Assembly: GCA_965112735.1 (NCBI GenBank)
Contig: OZ218955.1
Coordinates: forward strand, 2,356,001 to 2,420,000
Source of the DNA: Phaeosaccion multiseriatum
Taxonomy: Eukaryota; Ochrophyta, other classes
DNA length: 64,000 bases
Direction: 5' to 3'
The notes beneath the pieces are model-generated. The model made no database searches and was not told the origin of the DNA. It saw only the letters and a program-made list of their open reading frames with translations. This document shows, piece by piece, positions 20,521-31,871 of this stretch (the stretch's first letter is position 1; the number at the start of each line of letters is the position of its first letter). Made by a program: the position numbers and the translations under genes.

Positions 20521-22788
20521 TGAGCCACCTGGGATGTGGGACAGACCACACACCCCAGACAACCAACAAGCAAGGGGTTCTTATCCTATGTAGAGCGTGT
20601 ATTAGCTTTCCTTATCAATCTCACTTCCTTATCTATCCTCCTCCTGCGACATGCCGTTCATATGAAGCACGTGTTCCCCAAATGGCGACAATCCGGATTC
20701 GAACATACCAAACACCTTTGAGACTCCACAACTTCCCCCCCCCAAGACCGAGGCCAACCAGCCAAGGACTGAGAAAACTGTGAGGCGAAAAGGAGCAGCT
20801 CACACACAAACCTCTTATAGAACTAGAGCAAACCAATGGGGAAAGAAACAAAGTCCAAAACCCCATGCATCAAGCAGCAAGCAAAGCAGCAAAGCATCCA
20901 TATTCCAAAGCGTAGCACCAACTTCTTCAGCAAACAAAAGAAAATACCGGTGTGACACAACACCAAAAGAATAATGAGAACAACCACATACTAACCGACC
21001 CGTACCCGTTGTGCACACAGCGAGCTGAAGCATGAATACCGATCAATGCCAACCCCCCAAGTCGTAGCGCCAGCAGTGTTGCCTCCAAAAGAAAACCAAG
21101 CTCTCGAGCTCCAGAAGAGTTGATCAGACCCTTCGCAATAAGCAGCAGTAGCAGTAGTAGCAATCCCATCAATAAAGCAAACCAAATCCCAAATGCGTGC
21201 AGCGAATCCTCGTCTCAATGTGTGTCACCAAAGGACGGCAATACCTCCAAACAAAGCCGCAAGTAGAGTAGCATATCCAATTTCCATAGCAAACACCAAG
21301 TAACCAGCTCCAGGAGCATCCATGTGGCAGATACATCGCGAAAACACTGCGAAATCCGCTGACAAGGCGAGCAGAAACAGCAAAGTGCATCCGATGCAGC
21401 ACTTTCAAATTCTTTGCGGAATCACAGATCCAAAAATGCCCATATAACCAATCCTCACGGCTGTTTGCGCAAAAGGCACCAATCTCCAATCTCTGGCTCC
21501 ATAGCAGTAGAATACGAGGCGTACGGCAAAGGCAGCTCCATGCGGTCTCCATCCTCAAACTTAATAACATAGGTAGGCTCGGCTCCTGCAGTACGCTGTC
21601 GAGGCTTGCGCACCTTACTCACTTCTCCACGATACCACACAGTCTTCCGCTCCAAAACCTTGAATGTGTGGAAAACCACCGCCCCAACCTTCAATAACTT
21701 AGCGCAAGCAGCAGCGTCAGCAGGCCTCGGGAGCAATTCAAACCCATCCGGAATTACAAACCCATCACGCTGCAAGGCCTGCCACTCCGTCAATAGACTC
21801 GTACGCTTTCGCACATGCACACTCTTAGAATGCGCAGCGGGCACACCCTTGCGAAGCAAATCCCGCCAATACGACATCACCTGATCCTCTGTCAGCGTCG
21901 TCTCCATCTCCCACGATATCAAGCCATCCGCCCACTCGACACAATACTCAATCGAAGTATGCCCCTGCGTCAACTTCGTCAAGCGATGGTCCACAATCCG
22001 CCGAAAAATCCACTCACCAACACCACCATCATCAGGCTGTACGTCGTCCTCCAGCAAGGCAATGCGACGACCTTCAATACGACGGGAAAGGTAATACTCG
22101 CAAAGGCCAGAAGGCAAACCCTTTGGGCGATCAGCGTCAGCGTCAGCAGGATGGAAGCATTTCTTCACGCGATGAACCGAAACCATTTTCTCCTTGCCAT
22201 CACACTCCTTCACACAGATACAATTTACAGGAGCAACATTTCCGCCACGCAGTCCATCCTTCGCGATCGGAGCAGACGCAGGAGCCAAAGAACCCACATT
22301 TACAATCTCAAGGGGCCCATGCCAAGGATGAAGTAGCTTTCCCGCTCTAGACCGCCCATCAGGCCCAACAAACGTACCCCGGGGGTCATAGACATAAACG
22401 TAATCACCAACCTTGAAAGGCAACTTGCGTAGCTTGAAAGCATCGGAAATATCGGCAGAACGGCGGGAAGAAGTCACACGCTTGGTCCCACTAAGGATTT
22501 CCTCCGTGCGCTTGGAATTCCTCCGTTCAGCCGCAGCATGCGTCGCACGAATGTACTTGTCTGCCGCCAACAAACGCTCACGAAGTCTCACAAGAAAGTC
22601 AGTATCACCAACATCAAGAATGTCCGGGCAGAGGAAGGAATCCATATCACGCTCCAACAAGGGCAAAGGGAAACGCGGTGCTCTCCCATGACAAATCTCA
22701 TATGGAGAAATACCTCTACCAGCTTGCCTTGACCAGTTGTATGCCCTCGCAATGTGCGGCAGAAAAAGATGCCAATCACTCTGAAAAT
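20521..22788 (-). mobile_element. 3' half of an LTR retrotransposon related to H
   Basis: In minus sense this runs integrase end, 3' non-coding region, polypurine tract and LTR. The LTR (20,521-20,730) starts TGAGCCACC, ends CTCCACA and matches the two H LTRs. Bases 20,731-21,453 match H at 26,626-27,352. Similarity stops where the integrase ORF ends here and the unknown module begins in H. The 5' side is cut by satellite DNA at about 22,788. This is probably a remnant of an autonomous partner of H. Confidence 0.75.
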
Positions 22789-22790
22789 CC
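21455..22790 (-). pseudogene. Integrase C-terminal fragment with chromodomain-like and Tudor-like ends
   Basis: The open frame continues upstream to 23,152, but only 21,455-22,790 is retroelement; the rest reads through satellite and E sequence. In order it has the end of the integrase core (PHIARAYNWS, GISPYEICHGRAPRFP), an SH3-like part (FKVGDYVYVYDP), a chromodomain-like segment (EYCVEWADGLISWEMETTL) and a final segment (VWYRGEVSKVR, YVIKFEDGDRMELP) like a Tudor-type fold. The catalytic D, D, E residues are missing, so it cannot act alone. The chromodomain-like call is moderately sure; the Tudor-like call is weak. Confidence 0.7.
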
Positions 22791-22902
22791 GACACACCAC
22801 ATGGCCACAACGTCGCCAAGTTGGAACTGGCATGGGCCCAAAACGCCCAATCTGGCCCCTCACTGGACCCAAAGCCGGGGTTTGTCGGGCCCAAACAGCC
22901 CA
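22789..22902. repeat. 177-bp satellite fragment
   Basis: About 114 bp of one monomer between the integrase fragment and an inverted E fragment. Confidence 0.85.
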
Positions 22903-23779
22903 TTCTCGCAGTCGTTGCGCTCCATCCAAACTGGGTACCCATTGAGAGGCCTCGCTCCTCCTCATTCAGTCGTCGCCAAGGCTGGGGGATAAACTTTTCA
23001 TTAAGAGTGCAGTCCTGTGGAGCCATAGACAGACATGCTGAGCTGCTCCGGGGCGACTGACGACGCGTGCTGCTGCGGGGGGGCGATGGATACTGCTGCT
23101 GCGGCAGAGGGGTGGCGAAGGTACACCACGCGCGGTAGGGAAAGGGCCACACGGGGTGGAGAAGGGAGGAGGCGGGGAGATTAGGGTGGAAGAACCCCGC
23201 GAAACGTATGGAGAGGAAAGGGCGACGAGGGAGCGTGGAAGCCCCGTCACCGGCGAGAGAAGACGAAAAAACTCTAGGCTAGACGCGAGCACCTGGCTGC
23301 TAGCACGTCAGACCTAGGCTCTCAAACTTCTACTAGATGTGTGTGCGTAGCGCAAGCCCTTGCAACCGTTAGCATTGGGGGCACCTCTTGTGTTTGCAAC
23401 CGTTAGCATGACACAAGTAAGCACACAGCACCTTCACCCTCACAAGAGCCGCAGTCGGGCCCTACTGCGATCCTTGCTTTCCTACACCACCGTCTCTACT
23501 CTCCTCCCTGCTTGCCCACACCCCCGCGTACCTGCTCTCGATCTCCTTCAATCACGGTAGGGTGGCGTGTACAGCAGGGCTCCTCCTCTTCTGAGCTCGA
23601 GCAGCAGAGAACACTGCTTTTCCATCTGCTGCCATATATATTTCTATCCTAAAACCCCCCTCGGGGTCCACACACGCGCCCACGCCCCACACCCTACCCC
23701 TCGGCTCTCAATACCCTGTTTCTCCGTCGACTCCACTCTGCGAGAACAGAACTTCCGTGGCTTCGCTGCTGAAGCAGCG
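22903..23779 (-). mobile_element. E element, copy 2, inverted and internally deleted
   Basis: Inverted E sequence: 22,903-23,030 matches the part of the tandem unit around 10,970-11,090. The next part, to about 23,275, matches the E interior near 8975-9110, and 23,300-23,779 matches the E arm down to its GCTGAAGCAGCG end. The recurrent module is absent, so an internal deletion has joined the two ends. Confidence 0.7.
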
Positions 23780-24815
23780 AACGAGGCATTTGCTGGCCAC
23801 ACCATGCCCGCGCAGGAGACTGGACGACTGCGACTGGCCTAACCGACACACTACATGGCCACAACGTCGCCAAGTTGGAACTGGCATGGGCCCAAAACGC
23901 CCAATCTGGCCCCTCACTGGACCCAAAGCCGGGGTTTGTGGGGCCCAAACAGCCCAAACGAGGCATTTGCTGGCCACACCATGCCCGCGCAGGAGACTGG
24001 ACGACTGCGACTGGCCTAACCGACACACTACATGGCCACAATGCCGCCAAGTTGGGACTGGCATGGGCCCAAAACGCCCAATCTGGCCCCTCGAGGGACC
24101 CAAAGCCGGGGTTTGTGGGGCCCAAACAGCCCAAACGAGGCATTTGCTGGCCACACCATACCCGTGCAGGCCGATGCGTGACTGCGACTGGCCCAACCGA
24201 CACACTACATGGCCACAACGCCGCCAAGTTGGAACTGGCATGGGCCCAAAACGACCCAAAGCCGGGGTTTGTGGGGCCCAAACAGCCCAAACGAGGCATT
24301 TGCTGGCCACACCATGCCCGCGCAGGAGACTGGACGACTGCGACTGGCCTAACCGACACACTACATGGCCACAACGTCGCCAAGTTGGAACTGGCATGGG
24401 CCTAAAACGCCCAATCTGGCCCCTCACTGGACCCAAAGCCGGGGTTTGTGGGGCCCAAACAGCCCAAACGAGGCATTTGCTGGCCACACCATGCCCGCGC
24501 AGGAGACTGGACGACTGCGACTGGCCTAACCGACACACTACATGGCCACAACGCCGCCAAGTTGGAACTGGCATGGGCCCAAAACGCCCAATCTGGCCCC
24601 TCACTGGACCCAAAGCCGGGGTTTGTGGGGCCCAAACAGCCCAAACGAGGCATTTGCTGGCCACACCGTGCCCGCGCAGGAGACTGGACGACTGCGACTG
24701 GCCTAACCGACACACTACATTGCCACAACGCCGCCAAGTTGGGACTGGCATGGGCCCAAAACGCCCAATCTGGCCCCTCACTGGACCCAAAGCCGGGGTT
24801 CGTCGGGCCCAGCCT
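23780..24815. repeat. 177-bp satellite array, block 5
   Basis: About six monomers. One near 24,250 has lost roughly 24 bp (AAAACGACCCAAAGCC), which also shifts the frame. Confidence 0.93.
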
Positions 24816-25147
24816 GTTCAGCAGCGCAGCAACGGAACTTTGTTTCTCGCGGAACAGAGACGAGGAAGAGGTGGGAGACATGGGAGCCAGCAGGGCGAAG
24901 CGTCAGCGTAGGTGCTTGGTACCGCCCCAAGGGGGGGGTCCCCTCTGGGGAGATGTACAGTATGTCAGTGAAGCAGGGAATTTAGATTTTTCAGAAGAGG
25001 AGAGACCTTGGCGTGTGCTGTCACTTACTGAGGCGGCGGAGACAGAGCCCAGGAAGAGTGGAGCACACTGTCAAGGAGGAGAGTAGATACTGGTGTGGTG
25101 GAAAGCGAGCCTCTTGTCCTGGGCCCGGACAGAGCGCTTGTGTTGGC

Positions 25148-25548
25148 TGTTAGAAGTCGTACTTTTGCTAGACTGATACCTGCCCTCTGAATTCAGACCG
25201 GGAGGTATCAGTCTAGCAAAAGTACGACTTCTAACAAGACCGTTGCTAGAAGACGAACCCCCCCCCCCCACCGCACATAGTGGAGAGAAGTAACTCGCAG
25301 TCTGAGAATCAGCATCATGGGCCAGCAAGCTGGTAACAGTTTTCGCCGAAAAATACGCTTTTTCACAAGCGACAGCTAAGGTTCGAACTCACAACTAGCC
25401 TTGTTAGAAGTCGTACTTTTGCTAGACTGATACCTGCCCTCTGAATTCAGACCGGGAGGTGTTAGAAGTCGTACTTTTGCTAGACTGATACCTGCCCTCT
25501 GAATTCAGACCGGGAGGTATCAGTCTAGCAAAAGTACGACTTCTAACA
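25148..25548. mobile_element. P element, copy 1: palindromic terminal repeats, 4-bp target duplication
   Basis: A 401-bp insertion flanked by TGGC (25,144-25,147 and 25,549-25,552). It begins TGTTAGAAGTCG and ends CGACTTCTAACA. The left terminal unit (25,148-25,236) and right one (25,460-25,548) are each an 89-bp hairpin of 34-bp arms around a 21-bp loop. Another terminal unit at 25,402-25,459 has lost its second arm. The spacer has a C-run and TTCGAACTC. It has no ORF. Confidence 0.8.
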
Positions 25549-26413
25549 TGGCCAAGGGGATCCGCCTGGTGTTGCGAGCCGGGATCCTCGTGGAAGAGGG
25601 AGGAAGAGCTAGGGAGACTGTGTCTGGTGTTGCGTGCCGACAGTCTCCACGGTGTTGCGTGCCGGAACTCTTCTTTTCTTTCCTTTGCCGGTGTTGCGGG
25701 GCTCTATGGCTTGGGACAAGCGGTGTCTGGTGTTGAGTGCCGACCGCCTCCACGGTGTTGCGTGCCGGCGCCTTTTGCCCTCTTCGCCCTTTCTTCCTTG
25801 CTGGTATCGCCGTAGGATCCGCGTCCGGTGTTGAGGCCGACGCCCTACTCATCTCTCCGCCCTCTCCTCTCTCCCGTGGCCCAAGGTTTGGGGGGTGTGG
25901 TCCACGGCATTTTTTGTCTTTTTGCGAGGCGAAAGGGGCTCCCGGGTGACGGCAGGCCCCTTAGCTCTTCCAGGTGTCTGTCTGTATGTTTGTGTGTGTA
26001 TGTTTCGACGGTGTTTCTGTGTGTAGGGTGCGTATTTCCTGTGTTTGGCGTGCGAACAAGGGCCTCCTCCACAAAGGAGACTGGCTCTGCGCGCGGTGAC
26101 AACAGCGGCTCATCCCTCGCCATTCCGGCCCTCAACGGCGGGCGGGGCAGTCCTAGGCAACAGCAGCCGTGGTCACTGCCCCTACACACGATGTGTGTTT
26201 GTACCTGTGTGTCCTGGTCTGCGTCTGTGTGTGCTAGTGTGCGTTTGTGGGTGCTGGTGTCCCTGTATTGTGCCTTTGTCTATATCTGTGTGCCTGTGAA
26301 TGTTTGTGTACGTCTGCGTGTTTAAGTGTACCTCCCTTGTTGTTGGAGTGTCTCCCACCTACAACAGCAGTATGGCCAGAAGGAGGCGTACGTGGTCGCC
26401 ACTGGCCTTGCCT

Positions 26414-26625
26414 TGAGCTACCTGGGATGTGGGACAGACCACACACCCCAGACAACCAACAAGCAAGGGGATTCTTATCCTATGTTGAGCGTGTATTAGC
26501 TTTCCTTTCTCTATCTCACTTTCCTATCTATCCTCCTCCTGCGACATGCCGTTCATATGAAGCTCGAGTTCCCCAAATGGCGACAATCCGGATTCGAACA
26601 TACCAAACACCTTTGAGACTCCACA
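26414..26625 (-). repeat. H 3' LTR
   Basis: 212 bp. In element sense it runs TGTGGAGTC to AGGTAGCTCA. It contains GTTCGAATCC, an exact Pol III B-box-like core. Confidence 0.88.
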
Positions 26626-27320
26626 ACTTCCCCCCCCCAAGGCCGAGGCCAACCAGCCAAGGACTGAGAAAACTGTGAGGCGAAAAGGAGCAGCTCACAC
26701 ACAAACCTCTAATAGAACTAGAGCAAACCAGTGGGGAAAGAAACAAAGTCCAAAACCCCATGCATCTAGCAGCAAGCAAAGCAGCAAAGCATCCATATTC
26801 CAAAGCGTAGCACCAACTTCTTCAGCAAACAAAAGAAAATAACGGGGTGACACAACACCAAAAAGAAAAATGAGAACAACCACATACTAACCGACCCGTA
26901 CCCGTTGTGCACACAGCGAGCTGAAGCATGAAAACCGATCAATGCCAACCCCCCAAGTCGTAGCGCCAGCAGTGTTGCCTCCAAAAGAAAATCAAGCTCT
27001 CGAGTGCCAGAAGAGTTGATCAGACCCTTCGCAATAAGCAGCAGTAGCAGTAGCAGCAATCCCATAAATAAAGCAAACCAAATATCCCAAATGCGTGCAG
27101 CGAATCCTCGTCTCAATGTGTGTCATCAAAGGACGGCAATACCTCCAAACAAAGCCGCAGGCAGAGCAGCATAATCCAATTTCCATAGCAAGCACCAAGT
27201 AACCAGCTCCAGCAGCATCCATGCGGCATATACAACGCAAAAACACGATGCAATCCGCTGGGAAGGCTAGCATAAGCAACAAAGCGCGTCCAATCCAGCA
27301 AATTCAAATTCTTTTTGGAA

Positions 27321-29201
27321 TCACAGATCCAAAAATGTCCATATAACCAACCCCTGTAGAAAAGCCGAAAATGCCCTCGCAGAAGCACTCATGTTTTCCA
27401 CTCCAAGCTCCTCGAACATCAACTCGTAGAAGCTATCCTTCAGCATACGCCGTACCAAGACCACTCCGCTGCGATTCCAATCGTCCGCCGCGAACTTCCG
27501 CTGTACCAGCTGAACAATACAACGAATGCAAAACACCTCGGTGCTGCGGTCCCGAAAAACGAACAAGTCCAATATCTCAAGCGCTGCTGCACCAATCCAT
27601 CGACCACCGAGCCCGATAGCAAGAGGATAATCCATCCCTACTGCCGCAAGTAAGTCGCGCAAGCACAGCAAACCACAAGCCCTTTTCTCTCCCATTGCCC
27701 ACGTTCACACCGCTCACGAGCCCCAACGCCGAAAAATCCATCACCTGCTCCTCTGCATCACAGGCAGGCCCCAAAACCCACTCCATAGCTATTGTGAACG
27801 ACCAAACGGCATGCCTCCGCCTTCCACGGCAGATAAGTAGCCACACTGCTCAAATGCCCCAATTCCCTTCAGCACCGGACGACGGGCATCTCCGCACACC
27901 CCGTAGATGGCCACCAAATGCTGCTGCACCTCCCGAAATGCAAACGCCTTACACTCCCAATGCCGCCTTCCAATTCCCAATGCCTCCCTTGCATGCTGCG
28001 CCCCTCCTGTCGCTCTTCGCTTCGCTGTTCTGGCCACAGGTTCAATATCCGCTCCACACGCAAACTCAAGGCGCCAACCACCATCAAAGTGCTCCCCGGT
28101 TCCTTCCAACAGCCCGAATAGCTGCCTTCGTATCCATGCGGTCACCGCTGATGCTCGTACTAACTGCCTTGCTGTAGCTGCTTGTCCTGAGAGCCCAATT
28201 GCACCACTGCTGCCGTCCTGCTCTCGCGCAAAAACTCTCCAGGGGCGAGGAAGATGAACACAATGCCACCTTCCGGCTATCCTTTTGCGACTAATGCACT
28301 CACTCTCACTACCCCCGCTGGCCGTGCTCCCGTGCGGCCCGTGTGCATCGATAGTAGGCGGGGGCGAATCACTTATTGCTGTTGCTGTAGCGTTGCTGCT
28401 AAATTCCGCTTCTCCAAGCGGGGCTGTCTCTATGGTTATATCCGTTGCGCCAAGCGGGGCGTTCTCTATGGCTGTAGGCGAAGCACTCCCGTGGGCAATT
28501 TCCGCTGTATCAAGCGGGGCGGCGACGTTCTCAATGGCATCACTGATGGCTGTGGCTGTAGCGGTGCTGCAAATTTCCGCTTCTCCAAGCGGGGCTGTCT
28601 CTATGGCTGTATCCGCTTCTCCAAGCGGGGCGTCGGCGTGTTCTATGGCAATTTCCGCTGTATCAAGCGGGGCGGCGGCGTTCTCAATGGCATCACTGAT
28701 GGCTGTGGCTGTAGCGGTGCTGCAAATGTCCGCTTCTCCAAGCGGGGCTGTCTCTATGGCTGTATCCGCTTCTCCAAGCGGGGCGTCGGCGTGTTCTATG
28801 GCAATTTCCGCTGCTCCAAGCGTGGCTTCCTCTCCCTCAATTTCCAAAATACTTCGCTCCATTGCGATCCCTGTTGCTTCCCCGCCCTCGTCCGCCTTAG
28901 ACGGAGCGTAAAAGCTATGCATGTCCAGTGCCTCATCACAAGACAGCGATGCTGGCGTATCCCCATGCTGTGCTACTCTCTGCGAACACAAAGCCTTTCT
29001 TCGGTCCTCACGCAACAACTCTGCCTTTGTCTGTTGCATCCACTGTTCCACGAACTGCATAGACAGCTGATGCAACCGCAATACATGCTGCTGAAACCAA
29101 AGCTGGTCATCACTGCTACGAGGAGAAACCAATCCAACCATCGTGCTGTGCAATCCCCATCGTTCTAGTCTTTTTCTGCTACAGTCACGCAACACCAACA
29201 A
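27321..29201 (-). CDS. H-element protein of unknown function (recurrent module, longest copy)
   Basis: The longest frame is 27,789-29,201 (470 codons from a TTG; the first ATG is at 29,141). The N-terminus is Gln/Leu-rich (LWFQQHVLRLHQLSMQFVEQ). The middle is an acidic Ala/Thr/Glu/Ile-rich tandem repeat of 51 residues (153 bp), with APLGEADTAIETAPLGEAE. The C-terminal part has LFGLLEGTGE, GGWRLEFACGAD, GRRHWEC and CGYLSAVEGGG. Similar coding continues in other frames (27,577-27,846, 27,321-27,695) to LQGLVIWTFLDL and a stop, so introns or frame breaks must lie between. No RT, protease or integrase motif is seen. It could be a gag-like protein or a captured host gene. Confidence 0.5.
28441..28830. 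repeat. 153-bp tandem repeat inside the H ORF
   Basis: AATTTCCGCTGTATCAAGCG starts at 28,497 and again at 28,650, a period of 153 bp (51 codons). Partial units with CCAAGCGGGGC lie on both sides. Both strands stay open because the period is a multiple of 3. Confidence 0.85.
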
Positions 29202-29229
29202 AAGGAAAATCCCTCAGCTTCCACCAAGT

Positions 29230-29441
29230 TGAGCCACCTGGGATGTGGGACAGACCACACACCCCAGACAACCAACAAGCAAGGGGATTCTTATCCTATG
29301 TTGAGCGTGTATTAGCTTTCCTTTCTCTATCTCACTTTCCTATCTATCCTCCTCCTGCGACATGCCGTTCATATGAAGCTCGAGTTCCCCAAATGGCGAC
29401 AATCCGGATTCGAACATACCAAACACCTTTGAGACTCCACA
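29230..29441 (-). repeat. H 5' LTR
   Basis: 212 bp, differing from the 3' LTR at one base (GAGCC against GAGCT near the outer end). Confidence 0.88.
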
Positions 29442-29459
29442 GCCTGCAGTCTCTCTGGA

Positions 29460-29938
29460 TGGGTGGGGGCGTTGCTGACCTTCGATACGGGAGCTCGCAC
29501 AGCTCACCTCCGGCAGCTACATCCGAGAGACATATCGGGCCGAGGAGCGGCGAAGGGAAGGAGACGGACTACAGCTGTACCTCCCTCACCATCTCGAACG
29601 CATGGGAGGGGGAGGGGGGGGGTCCGATGGAGGCTCAGCTCTCAGGACAAACAGCAACCGCAAGGCAGTCAGCACGAGCGTCAAAGGTGGCAGCATGGAT
29701 GCGAAGGCAGCTATTCGGGCTGTTGGAAGGAACCGGAGAGCCCTTTGATGGTGGTTGGCGCCCCGAGTTTGCGTGTGGAGCGGATATGGGACCTGTGGCC
29801 ATAGCAGCGAACCGATGGGCGACAAGAGAGGCACAGCATACGAGGGAGAATTGGGAATTGGAAGGCGGCATTGGGAGTGTACGGTACTCGCATTTCGGGA
29901 GGTACGGCAGCATTTGGTGACCGTCTACGGAGTGTACG
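29460..29938 (+). pseudogene. Recurrent module fragment, T1 copy 2
   Basis: Plus-strand fragment of the module (LFGLLEGTGE, ADMGPVAIAANRWATREAQH) displaced by the H insertion and cut off by satellite at 29,940. It is close to the T1 copy at 4200-4680, differing by scattered substitutions. Confidence 0.45.
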
Positions 29939-29940
29939 GC

Positions 29941-31871
29941 CAAACAGCCCAAACGAGGCATTTGCTGGCCACACCATACCCGCGCAGGCCGATGCGTGAC
30001 TGCGACTGGCCCAACCGACACACTACATGGCCACAACGTCGCCAAGTTGGAACTGGCATGGGCCCAAAACGCCCAATCTGGCCCCTCACTGGACCCAAAG
30101 CCGGGGTTTGTCGGGCCCAAACAGCCCAAACGAGGCATTTGCTGGCCACACCATACCCGCGCAGGAGACTGGACGACTGCGACTGGCCCCACCGACACAC
30201 CAGATGGCCACAACGCCGCCGAGTTGGAACTGGCATGGGCCCAAAACGCCCAATCTGGCCCCTCGAGGGACCCAAAGCCAGGGTTTGTGGGGCCCAAACA
30301 GCCCAAACGAGGCAATTGCTGGTCACACCATGCCCGCGCAGGCCGATGCATGACTGCGATTGGCCCAACCGACACACCACATGGCCACAACGTCGCCAGG
30401 TTGGAACTGGCATGGGCCCAAAACGCCCAATCTGGCCCCTCACTGGACCCAAAGCCGGGGTTTGTGGGGCCCAAACAGCCCAAACGAGGCATTTGCTGGC
30501 CACACCATGCCCGCGCAGGCCATTGGACGACTGCGACTGGCCCAACCGACACACCACATGGCCACAACTCCGCCAAGTTGGAAGTGGCATGGGCCCAAAA
30601 CGCCCAATCTGGCCCCTCACTGGACCCAAAGCCGGGGTTTGTGGGGCCCAAACAGCCCAAACGAGGCATTTGCTGGCCACACCATGCCCGCGCAGGAGAC
30701 TGGACGACTGCGACTGGCCTAACTGACACACTACATGGCCACAACGTCGCCAAGTTGGAACTGGCATGGGCCCAAAACGCCCAATCTGGCCCCTCACTGG
30801 ACCCAAAGCCGGGGTTTGTGGGGCCCAAACAGCCCAAACGAGGCATTTGCTGGCCACACCGTGCCCGCGCAGGAGACTGGACTACTGCGACTGGCCTAAC
30901 CGACACACTACATGGCCACAACGCCGCCAAGTTGGGACTGGCATGGGCCCAAAACGCCCAATCTGGCCCCTCACTGGACCCAAAGCCGGGGTTTGTCGGG
31001 CCCAAACAGCCCAAACGAGGCATTTGCTGGCCACACCATACCCGCGCAGGAGACTTAATGACTACGACTGGCCCAACCGACACACTACATGGCCTCAACG
31101 CCGCATATTTGGAACTGGCATGGGCCCAAAACGCCCAATCTGGCCCCTCGAGGGACCCAAAGTCGGGGTTTGTGGGGCCCAAACAGCCCAAACGAGGCAT
31201 TTGCTGGCCACACCATACCCGCGCAGGCCATTGGATGCCTACGACTGGCCCAACCGACACACCACATGGCCACAACGTCGCCAAGTTGGAACTGGCATGG
31301 GCCCAAAACGCCCAATCTGGCCCCTCACTGGACCCAAAGCCGGGGTTTGTGGGGCCCAAACAGCCCAAACGAGGCATTTGCTGGCCACACCGTGCCCGCG
31401 CAGGAGACTGGACGACTGCGACTGGCCTAACCGACACACCACATGGCCACAACGCCGCCAAGTTGGGACTGGCATGGGCCCAAAACGCCCAATCTGGCCC
31501 CTCACTGGACCCAAAGCCGGGGTTTGTCGGGCCCAAACAGCCCAAACGAGGCATTTGCTGGCCACACCATACCCGCGCAGGCCATTGGACGACTGCGACT
31601 GGCCTAACTGACACACTACATGGCCACAACGTCGCCAAGTTGGAACTGGCATGGGCCCAAAACGCCCAATCTGGCCCCTCACTGGACCCAAAGCCGGGGT
31701 TTGTGGGGCCCAAACAGCCCAAACGAGGCATTTGCTGGCCACACCGTGCCCGCGCAGGTGACTGGACGACTGCGACTGGCCTAACCGACACACCACATGG
31801 CCACAACGCCGCCAAGTTGGAACTGGCATGGGCCCAAAACGCCCAATCTGGCCCCTCACTGGACCCAAAGC
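29941..31871. repeat. 177-bp satellite array, block 6
   Basis: About eleven monomers. A distinct variant with GCCGCATATTTGGAACTGG lies near 31,100. The open frame on the plus strand (29,996-31,966) and the minus one (29,635-31,815) run through monomers and into flanking repeats; neither is a gene. Confidence 0.95.

Larger units (their letters stand above)
26414..29441 (-). mobile_element. H element: compact LTR retrotransposon without reverse transcriptase
   Basis: 3,028 bp in minus sense. The 212-bp LTRs at 26,414-26,625 and 29,230-29,441 differ at one base that I can see. The 4-bp duplication GCCT flanks it (26,410-26,413 and 29,442-29,445), and removing it restores T1 sequence. Next to the 5' LTR, in element sense, is TGGTGGAAGCTGAGGGATT. 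This fits a primer-binding site, since its complement has A and C at the places expected for tRNA positions 58 and 61 and ends in CCA. A G-run polypurine tract abuts the 3' LTR (26,626-26,640). The interior encodes the unknown module instead of pol, so the element must be mobilised in trans. Confidence 0.82.
24816..29940. mobile_element. T1 element, copy 2, carrying nested P and H insertions
   Basis: The outer end GCCTGTTCAGCAGCG begins at 24,816 and the T1 arm follows to about 25,143. P interrupts it (25,148-25,548). T1 resumes at 25,549 and runs to 26,413 as the inverse of roughly 4690-5560. H interrupts it (26,414-29,441). T1 resumes at 29,442 and ends against satellite at about 29,940. 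Removing both insertions restores continuous T1 sequence. The far arm is missing. Confidence 0.75.

Noticed and set aside
28285-28911. Plus-strand ORF of 208 codons in H
   Set aside because: It overlaps the 153-bp repeat, which keeps both strands open. The minus strand agrees with the LTR, primer site and polypurine orientation.
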